Below are positions 1-7,873 of a DNA stretch of 42,817 bases, in pieces (the first letter of the stretch is position 1; each line of letters begins with the position of its first letter). Origin of the DNA: Candidatus Auribacterota bacterium (lineage in GTDB: Bacteria; Auribacterota; JAFGBW01; JAFGJP01); the NCBI GenBank assembly GCA_023144635.1, contig JAGLFH010000039.1:1-42817 (forward strand), written 5' to 3'. A program made the position numbers and the translations under genes. The notes under the pieces are model-generated. The model made no database searches. It was not told the DNA's origin and was given only the letters and a program-made list of their open reading frames with translations.

Positions 1-38
1 ACGATTAAGATTTTTGCTGTAATTTTCCCTTCGCTCAT
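1..38 (-). CDS. Start of a probable response regulator (partial, runs off left edge)
   Basis: Only the first 12 codons are in the window. They read MSEGKITAKILI and then V is forming, which resembles the first beta strand of a receiver domain (K-I-L-I-V before the acidic pair). A good ribosome site, AGGAG, lies 8 nt before the ATG. The gene follows another receiver gene in the same direction with a short gap, so the two are probably co-transcribed. The family call rests on very few residues. Confidence 0.45.
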   Translation of the reverse strand, partial: MSEGKITAKILI

Positions 39-60
39 ACTTAAATTCTCCTGTAATGAT

Positions 61-411
61 TCAATTCTTTTCGATTAATTTTATAAGGGCTTTCAGTTCA
101 AAAGGCTTCTCTAAATAGGCATCTGCTCCCTGAAACATCACCCTTTCCTCTGTTCCTTCCTGAGGATCACCTGTTATGACTATAACGCGTGGTGATGTAG
201 ACTGCATCTTTATAAGATTAAGGATCTCTTCTCCATCCACTTCTGGAAGATGTCTATCTAAAAGGATTATATCAAATGAAGCACCCTGCAGTTTCTTTAT
301 CGCAGTCATTCCATCTTCTGCAACATCTATTTCATAATTCTTTTCCTCTAATAGACTATAAAGAATATCTAAGAAATATTTATCATCTTCTATTATGAGA
401 ATTTTCTTCAT
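61..411 (-). CDS. Stand-alone response regulator receiver protein
   Basis: A 116-residue CheY-like receiver with no output domain. It has the acidic pair at E8-D9-D10, the phospho-acceptor Asp at about D52 in IILLDRHLPEVDG, the conserved Thr in VIVITG and the Lys in LEKPF. I start it at the ATG at 411 (MKKILIIEDD). The upstream TTG at 447 would add 12 residues that do not belong to the fold. No clear ribosome site precedes either start. It lies just upstream of another likely receiver gene, and no kinase is nearby. Receivers of this type pass a phosphoryl group or bind a partner; the partner cannot be told from sequence. Confidence 0.88.
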   Translation of the reverse strand: MKKILIIEDDKYFLDILYSLLEEKNYEIDVAEDGMTAIKKLQGASFDIILLDRHLPEVDGEEILNLIKMQSTSPRVIVITGDPQEGTEERVMFQGADAYLEKPFELKALIKLIEKN

Positions 412-615
412 AAGGTATATATTACATATAAAATCAATGTATGACAATAAATAAATCCGAAATCCAAAACAAATTAAAAGGCCTAAAAAAACAGAGGAAA
501 GAAGAAAGTATCGTAGGGTGTATGTACTAAAAAGTAAATACTAGATAGTAAAAACCGAAGTAAAAGCACCAATAATCAAATCCAAAGGCAAATTCTAACC
601 ATTTTAACTGATCCC

Positions 616-673
616 GCGGTTCAGGCAGGTTTGATCCCTATCGAAGATCCGCCATCTTGTTGGGAGGATACGC
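616..673 (+). repeat. Dispersed ~60-bp repeat, copy 1
   Basis: It contains GCGGTTCAGGCAGG, then ATCCCTATCGAAGATCCG, then GGGAGGATAC. The same ordered blocks recur at 30581-30643 on the plus strand and at 40421-40472 on the minus strand, with spacer differences between blocks. It is non-coding and its function is unknown. Confidence 0.7.
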
Positions 674-723
674 ATTATAAATTTATGGTTCATCATGAAC
701 CACGTAACTCTGTAACTTTTATA

Positions 724-749
724 CGGGCGGACACAAGGCCCGCCCCTAC
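724..749 (-). repeat. GC-rich hairpin repeat (GTAGGGGCGG...CCGCCC type)
   Basis: The inverted arms GGGCGG (725-730) and CCGCCC (740-745) enclose a 9-nt loop. On the minus strand it begins GTAGGGGCGG, like the element at 34846-34880. Repeats of this form occur between genes in many unrelated bacteria; their role is not established. Confidence 0.65.
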
Positions 750-890
750 TTACCTTTTTCCTATGTATTTATCCGCCTGTATCTGCGAAGCCACGTTTTC
801 ACCGAAGGTGAATCACGTGGTGATTAAATTTATAATCATTCGCCAAAGGCACATTTAACGCACGACACACAACATCTTTTAGAATAACTC

Positions 891-1958
891 TCATTTTGAA
901 TTAATTTTGATATCCCTAACCTGTATTGGAAAGGTTATTCTGCTACCCGAATGATAAGAAGAAATAAGCATCCCAAAGCCTACTTCCATCGCTTTACATG
1001 CGTCCCTTCCTGTTGTTCCCAAACCTGCCCTTCCTTTAAGTTTCAAAATTATATTCTGGACAGCTTTGAACCATGCATTTTCAGCATCAATACAAACTGG
1101 AAATTTTTTGCGCTCCAGTTCACTAAAATCAGTATAATGCTTAGCAACAGAACTTTGCCATAATTCCTTAACAAAATTACCAATACGAATCCTTCCTTTA
1201 CTTCCTATTATTTCAATTTCAAAAATAAAATAATCTTTTTTCGATCCATTTATAAAAGCATCTACCCCATTTGGAAACATCAAATGCGCACGGGCAGAAG
1301 GATCATCAAAATACTCATCCTTAACAAATTTATATCCTGAATTTTTAGATCTTTTTGAATCAAATTTTTCGATACTTGCTTCTACGGAAAGCGGCATACC
1401 AAATAAATATATTAATATATCGAACATGTGTGTTCCCGTATGCATTATATTTCCGGAAAATGTTCCATAAACAGTTTGCACTTCTCCGATTGCATCAGTT
1501 TGTATTAATTCTTTCGTACAAATATAATCACATGACCATCTTCTTAAATAATTGACTATAAGTAATACATTTTTTTTACTGCAAATTTCTACAGCTTTAT
1601 CTGCCTCATCAAGACTTAAGGCTAATGCTTTTTCACAATAAACTGCTTTTACTTTCCCTGATTCAGCTGCTTTAATAATAAAAGGAACATGCAATCTAGC
1701 AGGTGTGCAAATGCTTAAAATATCAACACTATTGTCTTTAAGCATCTTATCTATTGTTTCATACCATGTCGGGATGTTAAATCTTTTTGCAAATTTTTTT
1801 GCTTTATTTATTGTTCTGCCAACCACTGACACAAGCTCGACATTTTTTATCGATTGATAAGTCCCTGCGTGAGTACAAGGATGATCTCTTAACTTATCAT
1901 CTTCTAAATATCCGGCAATACGGCCTGTTCCAACAATTGCACTTTTATATTTTTTCAT
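891..1958 (-). CDS. Gfo/Idh/MocA-family NAD(P)-dependent oxidoreductase
   Basis: A 355-residue protein with an N-terminal Rossmann fold (IVGTGRIAG at about residues 9-17) and the family C-terminal domain. The usual EKP motif is EKA here (CEKALALS), keeping the catalytic-type Lys. The GTHMFD motif supplies the conserved His and Asp. Members oxidise or reduce sugars, inositols or sugar nucleotides; the substrate cannot be read from this sequence. It stands alone between two repeat-rich or AT-rich spacers and no clear ribosome site precedes the ATG at 1958. The absence of sugar-pathway neighbours leaves the role open. Confidence 0.85.
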   Translation of the reverse strand: MKKYKSAIVGTGRIAGYLEDDKLRDHPCTHAGTYQSIKNVELVSVVGRTINKAKKFAKRFNIPTWYETIDKMLKDNSVDILSICTPARLHVPFIIKAAESGKVKAVYCEKALALSLDEADKAVEICSKKNVLLIVNYLRRWSCDYICTKELIQTDAIGEVQTVYGTFSGNIMHTGTHMFDILIYLFGMPLSVEASIEKFDSKRSKNSGYKFVKDEYFDDPSARAHLMFPNGVDAFINGSKKDYFIFEIEIIGSKGRIRIGNFVKELWQSSVAKHYTDFSELERKKFPVCIDAENAWFKAVQNIILKLKGRAGLGTTGRDACKAMEVGFGMLISSYHSGSRITFPIQVRDIKINSK

Positions 1959-2351
1959 AATATTTATATCGGCATTTACTTATAATTATTTTAGCTCGTT
2001 TATAAACAAAAAAGTTAAACTAAATTAAATATATTTTTAATAATAAAAACACAAATATATTGTGAAATAAAAATAAGTTATCAACAGGATTTCAAGAAAT
2101 ACATTGATGTTTTCTCATTTTTAATAAATTAAATATTTGAAATAAAAATTATAAATTGTTTAAAAAAACAACAGAATGTTTTTTATTTATTACAACTCTA
2201 TACTAAATTAATTTAACTTTTACTTCGTTAACTTTTTATCACAAAATTTATTCACAAATATTATTTACAATTGAATTATTTTTGTAGGATATGTTGTTTT
2301 ATTTATCAAATTTTTCTTGATATAAAATAGATAAAAAAACATTCGGGGATA
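1959..2351. other. Very AT-rich spacer with DnaA-box-like words
   Basis: About 390 bp with no gene and unusually low GC. It contains TTATCAACA at 2078-2086 and TTATTCACA at 2248-2256, each one mismatch from the DnaA box TTATCCACA, plus the weaker TTATTTACA at 2261-2269. An imperfect inverted repeat of about 20 bp (AAAGTTAAACTAAATTAA near 2010 against TAAATTAATTTAACTTTTAC near 2203) flanks the middle. It could be a replication-related or regulatory site, or simply AT-rich drift. Confidence 0.4.
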
Positions 2352-2729
2352 TTATGCTTCACCAATGAGCTCTAAGATCTTTACTAAAAGTTCTTTAAAT
2401 GCAAACGGTTTTACAACATAACCTGAAGCACCGAGCTCAACACTTTTTCTTATATCATCAGGATCATCTCTTGCTGTGACCAAAACTATAGGAATATCTT
2501 TTGTTTTTTCTTGACTCTTTAATTTTTGGCATGTCTCAAATCCGTTTATTTTTCCCGGCATCATGACATCAAGAAGTATCAGATCAGGGATATTATTCTC
2601 AGCAAGTTCTATTCCCTTTTCACCATTATGCGCAGAAAGAGTTTTGTAACCTTTTTTTTTAAGATCAAAACTTAAAACATACCTGTAAGCTCCGGCATCG
2701 TCAATTAATAAAATAGTTTTTTCACCCAT
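2352..2729 (-). CDS. Stand-alone response regulator receiver protein
   Basis: 125 residues, a single receiver domain. The acidic pair is D10-D11 (LLIDDA), the phospho-acceptor is D54 in LILLDVMMPG, the conserved Thr is T85 in LVTA and the Lys is K107 in VVKPF, so all phosphorylation residues are intact. AAGGA lies 8 nt before the ATG. There is no output domain and no adjacent kinase. It lies 50 nt downstream of the exported thioredoxin gene in the same direction and could be co-transcribed with it, although the functions are not obviously related. Confidence 0.9.
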   Translation of the reverse strand: MGEKTILLIDDAGAYRYVLSFDLKKKGYKTLSAHNGEKGIELAENNIPDLILLDVMMPGKINGFETCQKLKSQEKTKDIPIVLVTARDDPDDIRKSVELGASGYVVKPFAFKELLVKILELIGEA

Positions 2730-2779
2730 TTTCTATTCCTTATTTATCTTAAATAATTTTCAATCTTTATAATCAAAAA

Positions 2780-3358
2780 CTAGTTATCCTTTAAAATAGA
2801 ATTAACAACATATTGTATTTTTGGCATACCGTTTATTGCCTGCGCAGCACATCTTCCTTTTTTATCAAATATCCAGATCGATGGGACTGATCTTATATTG
2901 TACATCTGTGCAACCGGACTGCCCCATGCTTTTATATTTATTTTCATTAAACACACATCATCTGTTTTTCTCACAAAGCTTTCCAGTTTTGGCGCAAGGC
3001 TTTTACATGGCCCGCACCAGTCAGCATAAAAATCAAATATTGTAACTTTACCCTTTTTAATATATTTCACTAGATCAACCGTTTCTCCGTTCTTTACAAT
3101 AATAGATATCTTTTTATCGATATTTCCTTTTAGCTTAAGAATTTTTTGCTTATGTTCAGACCTTTTTTTATCTTCTTCTTCAAGCTTTGCCTTTTCTTCA
3201 CTTGTTATTTCTCTTAACTCAGTTGCACATTCAAGACAATACCTATCTTCATAAAGATTCTTAAAACCGCATTCAGGACATAAAATATCTGCATATATTA
3301 CAGATACTGAAACAAAAAACATTATCACAAATAGCTTAATAATTATTTTATTGAACAT
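2780..3358 (-). CDS. Exported thioredoxin-fold protein with N-terminal zinc ribbon
   Basis: 192 residues in three parts. A signal peptide covers about 1-23. A four-Cys zinc ribbon follows (C27, C30, C41, C44; CPEC...CLEC). A charged, probably helical linker (about 48-80) leads to a thioredoxin domain with WCGPC at 114-118 and the cis-Pro loop SVPS near P159. The CGPC active site is that of a reductive thioredoxin. If the signal peptide is right, the domain works outside the cytoplasm, where a reduced zinc ribbon would need protection from oxidation. GGAG precedes the ATG by 7 nt and TATAAT lies at 3379-3384 on this strand. Substrate unknown. Confidence 0.8.
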   Translation of the reverse strand: MFNKIIIKLFVIMFFVSVSVIYADILCPECGFKNLYEDRYCLECATELREITSEEKAKLEEEDKKRSEHKQKILKLKGNIDKKISIIVKNGETVDLVKYIKKGKVTIFDFYADWCGPCKSLAPKLESFVRKTDDVCLMKINIKAWGSPVAQMYNIRSVPSIWIFDKKGRCAAQAINGMPKIQYVVNSILKDN

Positions 3359-3418
3359 AATCTACTCCACTTTAATAAATTATAATACTTTTTCATTAAA
3401 AATTCTTCAAAGAAAAAG

Positions 3419-3438
3419 CACAATTTCAACCTATTGTG
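3419..3438 (-). terminator. Weak hairpin with T-rich tail after the radical SAM gene
   Basis: CACAAT and ATTGTG pair around an 8-nt loop. On the minus strand the stem is followed by GCTTTTTC. The stem has only six pairs, two of them GC. It sits between the stop of the radical SAM gene and the thioredoxin gene. Confidence 0.35.
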
Positions 3439-3470
3439 TTAAACTTTAACTTATCGTCCCAACTTATATT

Positions 3471-4340
3471 TTACAAACCTCTTAAAAAATCAGGTTTTAA
3501 GAACATATTACCGCTCACAGCTTTTTCAATTAACTTAATAAGTTTTTCCTTATCCTGCGGGAATCTTCCTTCAATTGGAAAATAATTTGATGCATGATTA
3601 CATCTGAATATAGTTTTATTAAGTTCAAGGCCTTTTATAATATCACGAGTTTCCATAAGCAATTCTTTTGAATTAAGCTCCTTAAATTCTCCACTTGCGG
3701 CTGTTTTATAAAGCTCTGTTTTTGGTATTAGCATCAAAGATAAAAAAGAAAGATACCTTGGCTGCATTTCATTTAAAGCAACTATTGTCTTTTCAATATG
3801 TTCTGCAGAATTTTTTTTACCTCCAAGACCAAGAAGAACCATAACAGATGATTTTATATCTGCACATCCTGCCTTTATAACTGCATCTTTCATTTCTTTA
3901 ACGCTCGTTCGCTTTTTGCAGTTATCAAGAATCTGTTGAGAACCACTCTCAAGCCCAATATAGATAAGGCTTAGTTTATTATTATAAAGCTCGCAAAGTT
4001 CGTTGTGATCTCTTTTGGTTATATTATATCCATTTGCATAACTTGAGATCCTGGCAAGTCTTGGAAAAGATGTTTGCAACTTTTTTAGAATAGGCAATAA
4101 TCTATTATTATTCATGACAAGGGCATCCCCATCCATTAAGAAAACCCTTCTTGTATAGGCAAAAGCATTACTTGCTCTTTCAATATCTGAATAGATCTCT
4201 TGCCTTTCCTTTATAGCAAAAGGTTTTCCTTTATACGCACCGCAGAATGTACAAGTATCACTTGAACATCCGGTAGTTATTTGTAAAAGGAAACTCTTAC
4301 TCTCAGATGGAGGCCTGATAACAGGCTCTATTACAGGCAT
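3471..4340 (-). CDS. Radical SAM protein, CX4CX2C type
   Basis: 289 residues with the iron-sulfur cluster motif CSSDTCTFC (C25, C30, C33), a CX4CX2C variant of the usual CX3CX2C. MDGDALV (about residue 69) and YIGLESGSQ (about 127) are the next radical SAM strand motifs. Family members cleave S-adenosylmethionine to start radical chemistry; this subgroup is mostly uncharacterised and its substrate is unknown. It is the third gene of a tight set, 9 nt after the RNase H-like gene and downstream of pncB, which hints at cofactor or nucleotide metabolism but does not prove it. Confidence 0.82.
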   Translation of the reverse strand: MPVIEPVIRPPSESKSFLLQITTGCSSDTCTFCGAYKGKPFAIKERQEIYSDIERASNAFAYTRRVFLMDGDALVMNNNRLLPILKKLQTSFPRLARISSYANGYNITKRDHNELCELYNNKLSLIYIGLESGSQQILDNCKKRTSVKEMKDAVIKAGCADIKSSVMVLLGLGGKKNSAEHIEKTIVALNEMQPRYLSFLSLMLIPKTELYKTAASGEFKELNSKELLMETRDIIKGLELNKTIFRCNHASNYFPIEGRFPQDKEKLIKLIEKAVSGNMFLKPDFLRGL

Positions 4341-4349
4341 AATCTTTCT

Positions 4350-4841
4350 TTATTCAATTCTTTTTCTTAATTTTGCCAGATTAACAGAATCTTCTTTATT
4401 ATACGCAAGTAATGTTTTTAACGCATCATCATCATCATTTTTTGTGTACTGGTGCCAGAGCTTGACAGCAACCCAGCCATCGATATCTTTTAATTTTCTT
4501 TTTATTCCTAATGTTTGTTCTACTTTTTTAAGCCCGCCATAAAGATTCCTTTTCCAGCAAAGATACATAAGATCCTTATGAATACAGTCTCTTTTTAGAT
4601 CAACCCCTAATTTTAATTTTATAAACGGCAGATCGAAACGTGCACCATTATATGTATATAAAGAAGCAACACCTTTTAAAACTTTTTTTAATCTTTCAGC
4701 TGTAATTTTTTCTCCTACCAGCTGATGAAAAGAAGTTTTGTTACCCCTTTCAAAATATATACCTATTACCGTAAGTGAACATAGTGACGGATCTAAGCCT
4801 GTTGTTTCAATATCTAAATATGCATTGTTCTTTTTTTTCAT
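4350..4841 (-). CDS. RNase H-like DEDDy exonuclease domain protein (YprB-like)
   Basis: 163 residues forming a single RNase H-like fold of the predicted exonuclease family that includes YprB. The four acidic residues are visible: D10 and E12 in YLDIETTGL, D70 in YNGARFDLPF and D151 in the Y147-NKE-D151 motif. That makes it a DEDDy-type 3'-5' exonuclease by motif. The GGLK motif near residue 102 is also typical. It lies 2 nt after pncB and 9 nt before the radical SAM gene, so translation is probably coupled. The nucleic acid substrate is unknown. Confidence 0.8.
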   Translation of the reverse strand: MKKKNNAYLDIETTGLDPSLCSLTVIGIYFERGNKTSFHQLVGEKITAERLKKVLKGVASLYTYNGARFDLPFIKLKLGVDLKRDCIHKDLMYLCWKRNLYGGLKKVEQTLGIKRKLKDIDGWVAVKLWHQYTKNDDDDALKTLLAYNKEDSVNLAKLRKRIE

Positions 4842-4843
4842 GT

Positions 4844-6319
4844 TTATTTACATTCCCCTTCCCTACTTTGAAGGATAAGATCGGTCTTCATTGCAAATAG
4901 CGTTTTTTCAAGCCCAACAGGATACTCATGAGGATTCACCAAACGCTTGATACCTGAATGGAACTTTTTTATATCTTTAATAGTTTTCTCTTTTATCATT
5001 TGTATATCAGGAAGATCATACACTAACTTTCCTTTTTCAAACACAGGTATAAGCAGATCTCTATATTCTGTATCATGAGAGATCTTTTTCTGTTTAGTCA
5101 TATCAAACGGGCTTACCATTATACATCCTTTGCTAAGATCTTTTTCACAATCATAAATAACATCACCAATATTTTCTGTATCATTAAAATATCTTCTTAC
5201 TTGCTGAATGCCGGGATTAGAAACTTTTATTGATTGTTCTGAGAGTTTTACTTTAAATTTCCATTTTTCACCCTTTGCACGAACAGCAGACATCTTATAT
5301 ACCCCTCCCAGTGCAGGTTGACCATATGCAGTAATAAGCTTTGTTCCTATACCCCAAATATCTATTTTAGCGCCCTGTCCTTTTAAACTATCAAGAATTA
5401 TTTCATCCAGATCATTTGTTGCAATGATCTTTGCATCATCAAATCCGTTTTCATCAAGAATTTTACGAGCTTCAATACTCAAATAAGCAAGATCTCCGGA
5501 ATCCAACCTGATGCCAGCCATTTTAAATCCGTCTTTTCGAAGCATTTTACCAACTACAACAGCTTTTTTTATCCCTTCTATTGTGTCATAAGTATCAACA
5601 AGAAAAACACAGTTATTCGGCATGGCTGCTGCATAAGCTTTAAATGACTCAAGTTCATCATCAAAAGACATTATCCAGCTATGAGCGTGTGTTCCTTTAA
5701 CAGGAATACCAAATAATTTACCTGCAAGAACATTAGATGTAGCGCTTGTGCCACCAATATATGCGGCACGACTGGCGGCTAGTGAACCGTCAAAGCCTTG
5801 AGCACGTCTCAAGCCAAACTCCAGTATTGGTTCATTTATGGCTACAATACTCATACGCGCAGCTTTCGTAGCAATAAGGGTTTGAAAGTTAATAATATTC
5901 AGCAAGACCGTCTCTAATATCTGACTTTGAATTATAGGACCCTTTACTCTTATTAAAGGCTCAAAAGGAAAAACTATTTCACCTTCAGGAATCGCATCAA
6001 TATCACATTTAAAATCCATCTTCTTTAGATAATCTAAAAAATCTTTTTCAAAAAGAACTTTATTATCATTTCCCTTAAGCGATGATAAATATTCTATATC
6101 AGAATCATCAAAAGAAAAATTCTCAAGATAATCAACAGCATAAGCAAGCCCGCATGCAACACTAAAACCTCCACCAAAAGGATTTTTTCTAAAGAAAAGA
6201 TTAAAGACAGCCTCTTTTTCATGCATACCTGATTTCCAGTACCCGTATGCCATCGTAAGCTGATAAAGATCTGTTAAAAGACCTAATGATTGACTATACG
6301 GAAGTAGTTTTGTATTCAT
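4844..6319 (-). CDS. pncB: Nicotinate phosphoribosyltransferase
   Basis: 491 residues, full length for the bacterial enzyme. It joins nicotinate to phosphoribosyl pyrophosphate, with ATP use, to make nicotinate mononucleotide in NAD salvage. The N-terminus (LLTDLYQLTMAYGYW) is diagnostic, as are GTHAHSW near residue 210 with its conserved histidines, the substrate loop FLVDTYDT, and IRLDSGDL. The ribosome site is strong: GGAGG lies about 9 nt before the ATG at 6319, and an extended -10 box lies at 6356-6364. It heads a three-gene set with the nuclease and radical SAM genes. Confidence 0.93.
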   Translation of the reverse strand: MNTKLLPYSQSLGLLTDLYQLTMAYGYWKSGMHEKEAVFNLFFRKNPFGGGFSVACGLAYAVDYLENFSFDDSDIEYLSSLKGNDNKVLFEKDFLDYLKKMDFKCDIDAIPEGEIVFPFEPLIRVKGPIIQSQILETVLLNIINFQTLIATKAARMSIVAINEPILEFGLRRAQGFDGSLAASRAAYIGGTSATSNVLAGKLFGIPVKGTHAHSWIMSFDDELESFKAYAAAMPNNCVFLVDTYDTIEGIKKAVVVGKMLRKDGFKMAGIRLDSGDLAYLSIEARKILDENGFDDAKIIATNDLDEIILDSLKGQGAKIDIWGIGTKLITAYGQPALGGVYKMSAVRAKGEKWKFKVKLSEQSIKVSNPGIQQVRRYFNDTENIGDVIYDCEKDLSKGCIMVSPFDMTKQKKISHDTEYRDLLIPVFEKGKLVYDLPDIQMIKEKTIKDIKKFHSGIKRLVNPHEYPVGLEKTLFAMKTDLILQSREGECK

Positions 6320-6355
6320 CCTTCAATCCTCCAGAATAACTGTTTTTAAGACATT

Positions 6356-6364
6356 AATATAGCA
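6356..6364 (-). promoter_or_regulatory. Extended -10 promoter element for the pncB set
   Basis: On the minus strand TGCTATATT matches the extended -10 form TGnTATAAT with one change. It would give a 5' leader of about 30 nt before the pncB start. The -35 region is poor (TTCTTA), as is usual for extended -10 promoters. Confidence 0.42.
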
Positions 6365-6408
6365 TAGAAAGGGATAAGTAAGAAAATAAATTAAAAATGA
6401 GAAATTAT

Positions 6409-6457
6409 GGTGCTTCCTTCCGCCTTTGGTGGACTATGGCGAGACAGGCCGGAAGCG
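6409..6457 (+). repeat. GGTGC...GACAGGC dispersed repeat, copy 1
   Basis: It begins GGTGCTTCCTTCCGCCTT and ends GGACTATGGCGAGACAGGC. Copies with the same ends lie at 7776-7828 (minus), 30678-30753 (minus) and 34662-34742 (plus). The spacer around it (6320-6641) is otherwise low-complexity text with no gene. Confidence 0.7.
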
Positions 6458-6603
6458 ATGAAGAGTAAATTAACTCCGTAAAAATAAAACAGGTTATAGG
6501 CAATAGGTGATAGGTATTGGATGCAGATTTAAAAAAAATAAAAGTTTTTTGCTAATTACTAACAACTAATAGCTAATAACTATTATATCGTTGCAGACAC
6601 AAT

Positions 6604-6630
6604 AATTATCAATTATCAATTATCAATTAT
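6604..6630. repeat. Short tandem repeat, 7-bp unit AATTATC
   Basis: Three perfect copies of AATTATC followed by a partial fourth. It lies just downstream of the PilZ gene stop and is preceded by similar slipped text (CTAATTACTAACAACTAATAG near 6550). Confidence 0.75.
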
Positions 6631-6641
6631 TCATTCTCAAT

Positions 6642-7031
6642 TTATTTTTTTATTCTTTCTTTTATTATCTCAATATTTCTTTTAAGCCTTTCAATATCAA
6701 TTGTATCAACATCAACTATTCTAAGTCCTGCCCTGTAAGAATTGCCTATTTTTTTAATCCACACAAATTCTGTTTTTATGTTCAAAATAAGATTTCTTAT
6801 TTCACTATGTATGGCATCATAAAGATCAGATTCCATCCTTATATCTAAAAGCTCACCTATTTTAAACTCTTCATTTAATAGAAGACCAATTCCACCTACA
6901 GATATATCTATGGCTGTTGCTGTTGTTATTTTTTCATTTGAATAGACCTCTGCAATATAATTAACACGGAAGCGCGGGTGTGCCCTTCTGTCAATTATTT
7001 TGTAAAGTCCTTTAATTAGGGATCTTTTCAT
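6642..7031 (-). CDS. PilZ-domain protein (probable c-di-GMP receptor)
   Basis: 129 residues, a single PilZ domain. Both c-di-GMP motifs are present: RxxxR as R16-AHP-R20, and DxSxxG as D42-I-S44-VG-G47. PilZ proteins bind cyclic di-GMP and alter motility, exopolysaccharide or transcription through a partner. It has no extra domain, so the partner is unknown. AGAGAG lies just before the ATG. A near-consensus promoter at 7092-7120 gives it its own transcript with a leader of about 54 nt. It is divergent from the receiver gene at 7237. Confidence 0.87.
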   Translation of the reverse strand: MKRSLIKGLYKIIDRRAHPRFRVNYIAEVYSNEKITTATAIDISVGGIGLLLNEEFKIGELLDIRMESDLYDAIHSEIRNLILNIKTEFVWIKKIGNSYRAGLRIVDVDTIDIERLKRNIEIIKERIKK

Positions 7032-7091
7032 AGTATCTCTCTAAAAAACGTTATTACAACGCTTTTTAAAAAGAGACTAATATACCACTAT

Positions 7092-7120
7092 AGTATAACA
7101 TTTTATTACATTACTGTCAA
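7092..7120 (-). promoter_or_regulatory. Sigma-70-type promoter for the PilZ gene
   Basis: On the minus strand a perfect -35 TTGACA (7115-7120) is separated by exactly 17 nt from -10 TATACT (7092-7097). Transcription would start near 7085. This is the best-formed promoter in the window. Confidence 0.75.
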
Positions 7121-7236
7121 GCTTTGTGTCTTTTTTATTAATAGAATAAGAGATCTTTGGTATTTTGATTTTATATTTTTGTTAATTAATGCTATTATGA
7201 CCTTTACATAAACCATAATTATAATATTACTTAAAA

Positions 7237-7629
7237 ATGAAGAAAATACTAATAATTGATGATGATTTCGCTGCAAGAAGCCTTTACAAAAGAGCTTTAG
7301 AAAAGATAGCCGTTTGCACTGAATCAGGACAAGCATTGGATGCTATTGAGAAGTTCAATAAATCTTTAAGAAAAAACGAGCACTTTGACCTTATCATACT
7401 CGATATATCCTTACCCGGGATGAACGGACTTGAAGTTCTGGAAATAATAAGAAACAAAGAAGAAAGGATTGACTCAAAAAGAGGTATACCTATAATAATG
7501 ATCTCTGCAAATTCTGAAGAAAAATTAGTTTTAGAAGCATGTGAAAAAGGATGTAATGACTACTTAGTAAAACCTTTTGATAATCTAAAACTTATTGAAA
7601 AAATAAAACATTATTTGGGAATTGAATAA
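7237..7629 (+). CDS. Stand-alone response regulator receiver protein
   Basis: 130 residues, one receiver domain: acidic run D8-D9-D10 in LIIDDD, phospho-acceptor D56 in LIILDISLPG, the Ser S90 in place of Thr in IMISA, and K112 in LVKPF. There is no output domain. It is one of the few plus-strand genes and is divergent from a PilZ gene. TATAAT at 7220-7225 puts the likely transcript start about 5 nt before the ATG, and no ribosome site is visible, so the message may be nearly leaderless. Its divergence with PilZ suggests shared signalling, which is inference. Confidence 0.87.
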   Translation: MKKILIIDDDFAARSLYKRALEKIAVCTESGQALDAIEKFNKSLRKNEHFDLIILDISLPGMNGLEVLEIIRNKEERIDSKRGIPIIMISANSEEKLVLEACEKGCNDYLVKPFDNLKLIEKIKHYLGIE

Positions 7630-7775
7630 AGAAAGTTTAAAGTGCCTAAAATTTGAAATGCCTAAAGTTAAGGAGCGCATCCGCGCAATTATTATAAATT
7701 TCAAAAAAAAAGAATTAACCACTAATTACACGAATTAAAAAAAGAACTGCTTTGTCCACTATTTATAATGTTGTT

Positions 7776-7828
7776 GACCTGTCTCGCCATAGTCCACCTT
7801 TGATGGACGAAGGCGGAACGGAAGCTCC
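7776..7828 (-). repeat. GGTGC...GACAGGC dispersed repeat, copy 2
   Basis: Read on the minus strand it starts GGAGCTTCCGTTCCGCCTT and ends GGACTATGGCGAGACAGG, closely matching the copy at 6409-6457. It lies between the receiver gene (plus) and the second PilZ gene (minus), with CACGAATTA-type text at about 7717. Confidence 0.7.
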
Positions 7829-7873
7829 TTGAACGCTCTACGCACAACGCACAACCGCTATACGCCTTACTCT

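Larger units (their letters stand above)
448..890. other. Gene-free spacer filled with dispersed repeats
   Basis: No credible gene. The left part (about 460-600) is low-complexity text such as GTACTAAAAAGTAAATACTAG, with a near copy at about 25505. The right part holds two GC-rich repeat elements, listed separately, and a GGTTCATCATGAACC palindrome at about 689. The 75-codon plus-strand reading frame at 631-858 is made entirely of these repeats. Confidence 0.7.

Noticed and set aside
631-858. 75-codon plus-strand reading frame
   Set aside because: It lies wholly inside repeat elements, has no ribosome site and no protein-like composition.
1959-2351. Replication origin
   Set aside because: There are few boxes, no dnaA/dnaN/gyrB neighbour and no change of gene strand around it. 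It is kept only as a low-interest observation.
7106-7336. 76-codon minus-strand frame
   Set aside because: It is antisense to the receiver gene start and crosses the PilZ promoter; the start of the plus-strand receiver is far better supported.
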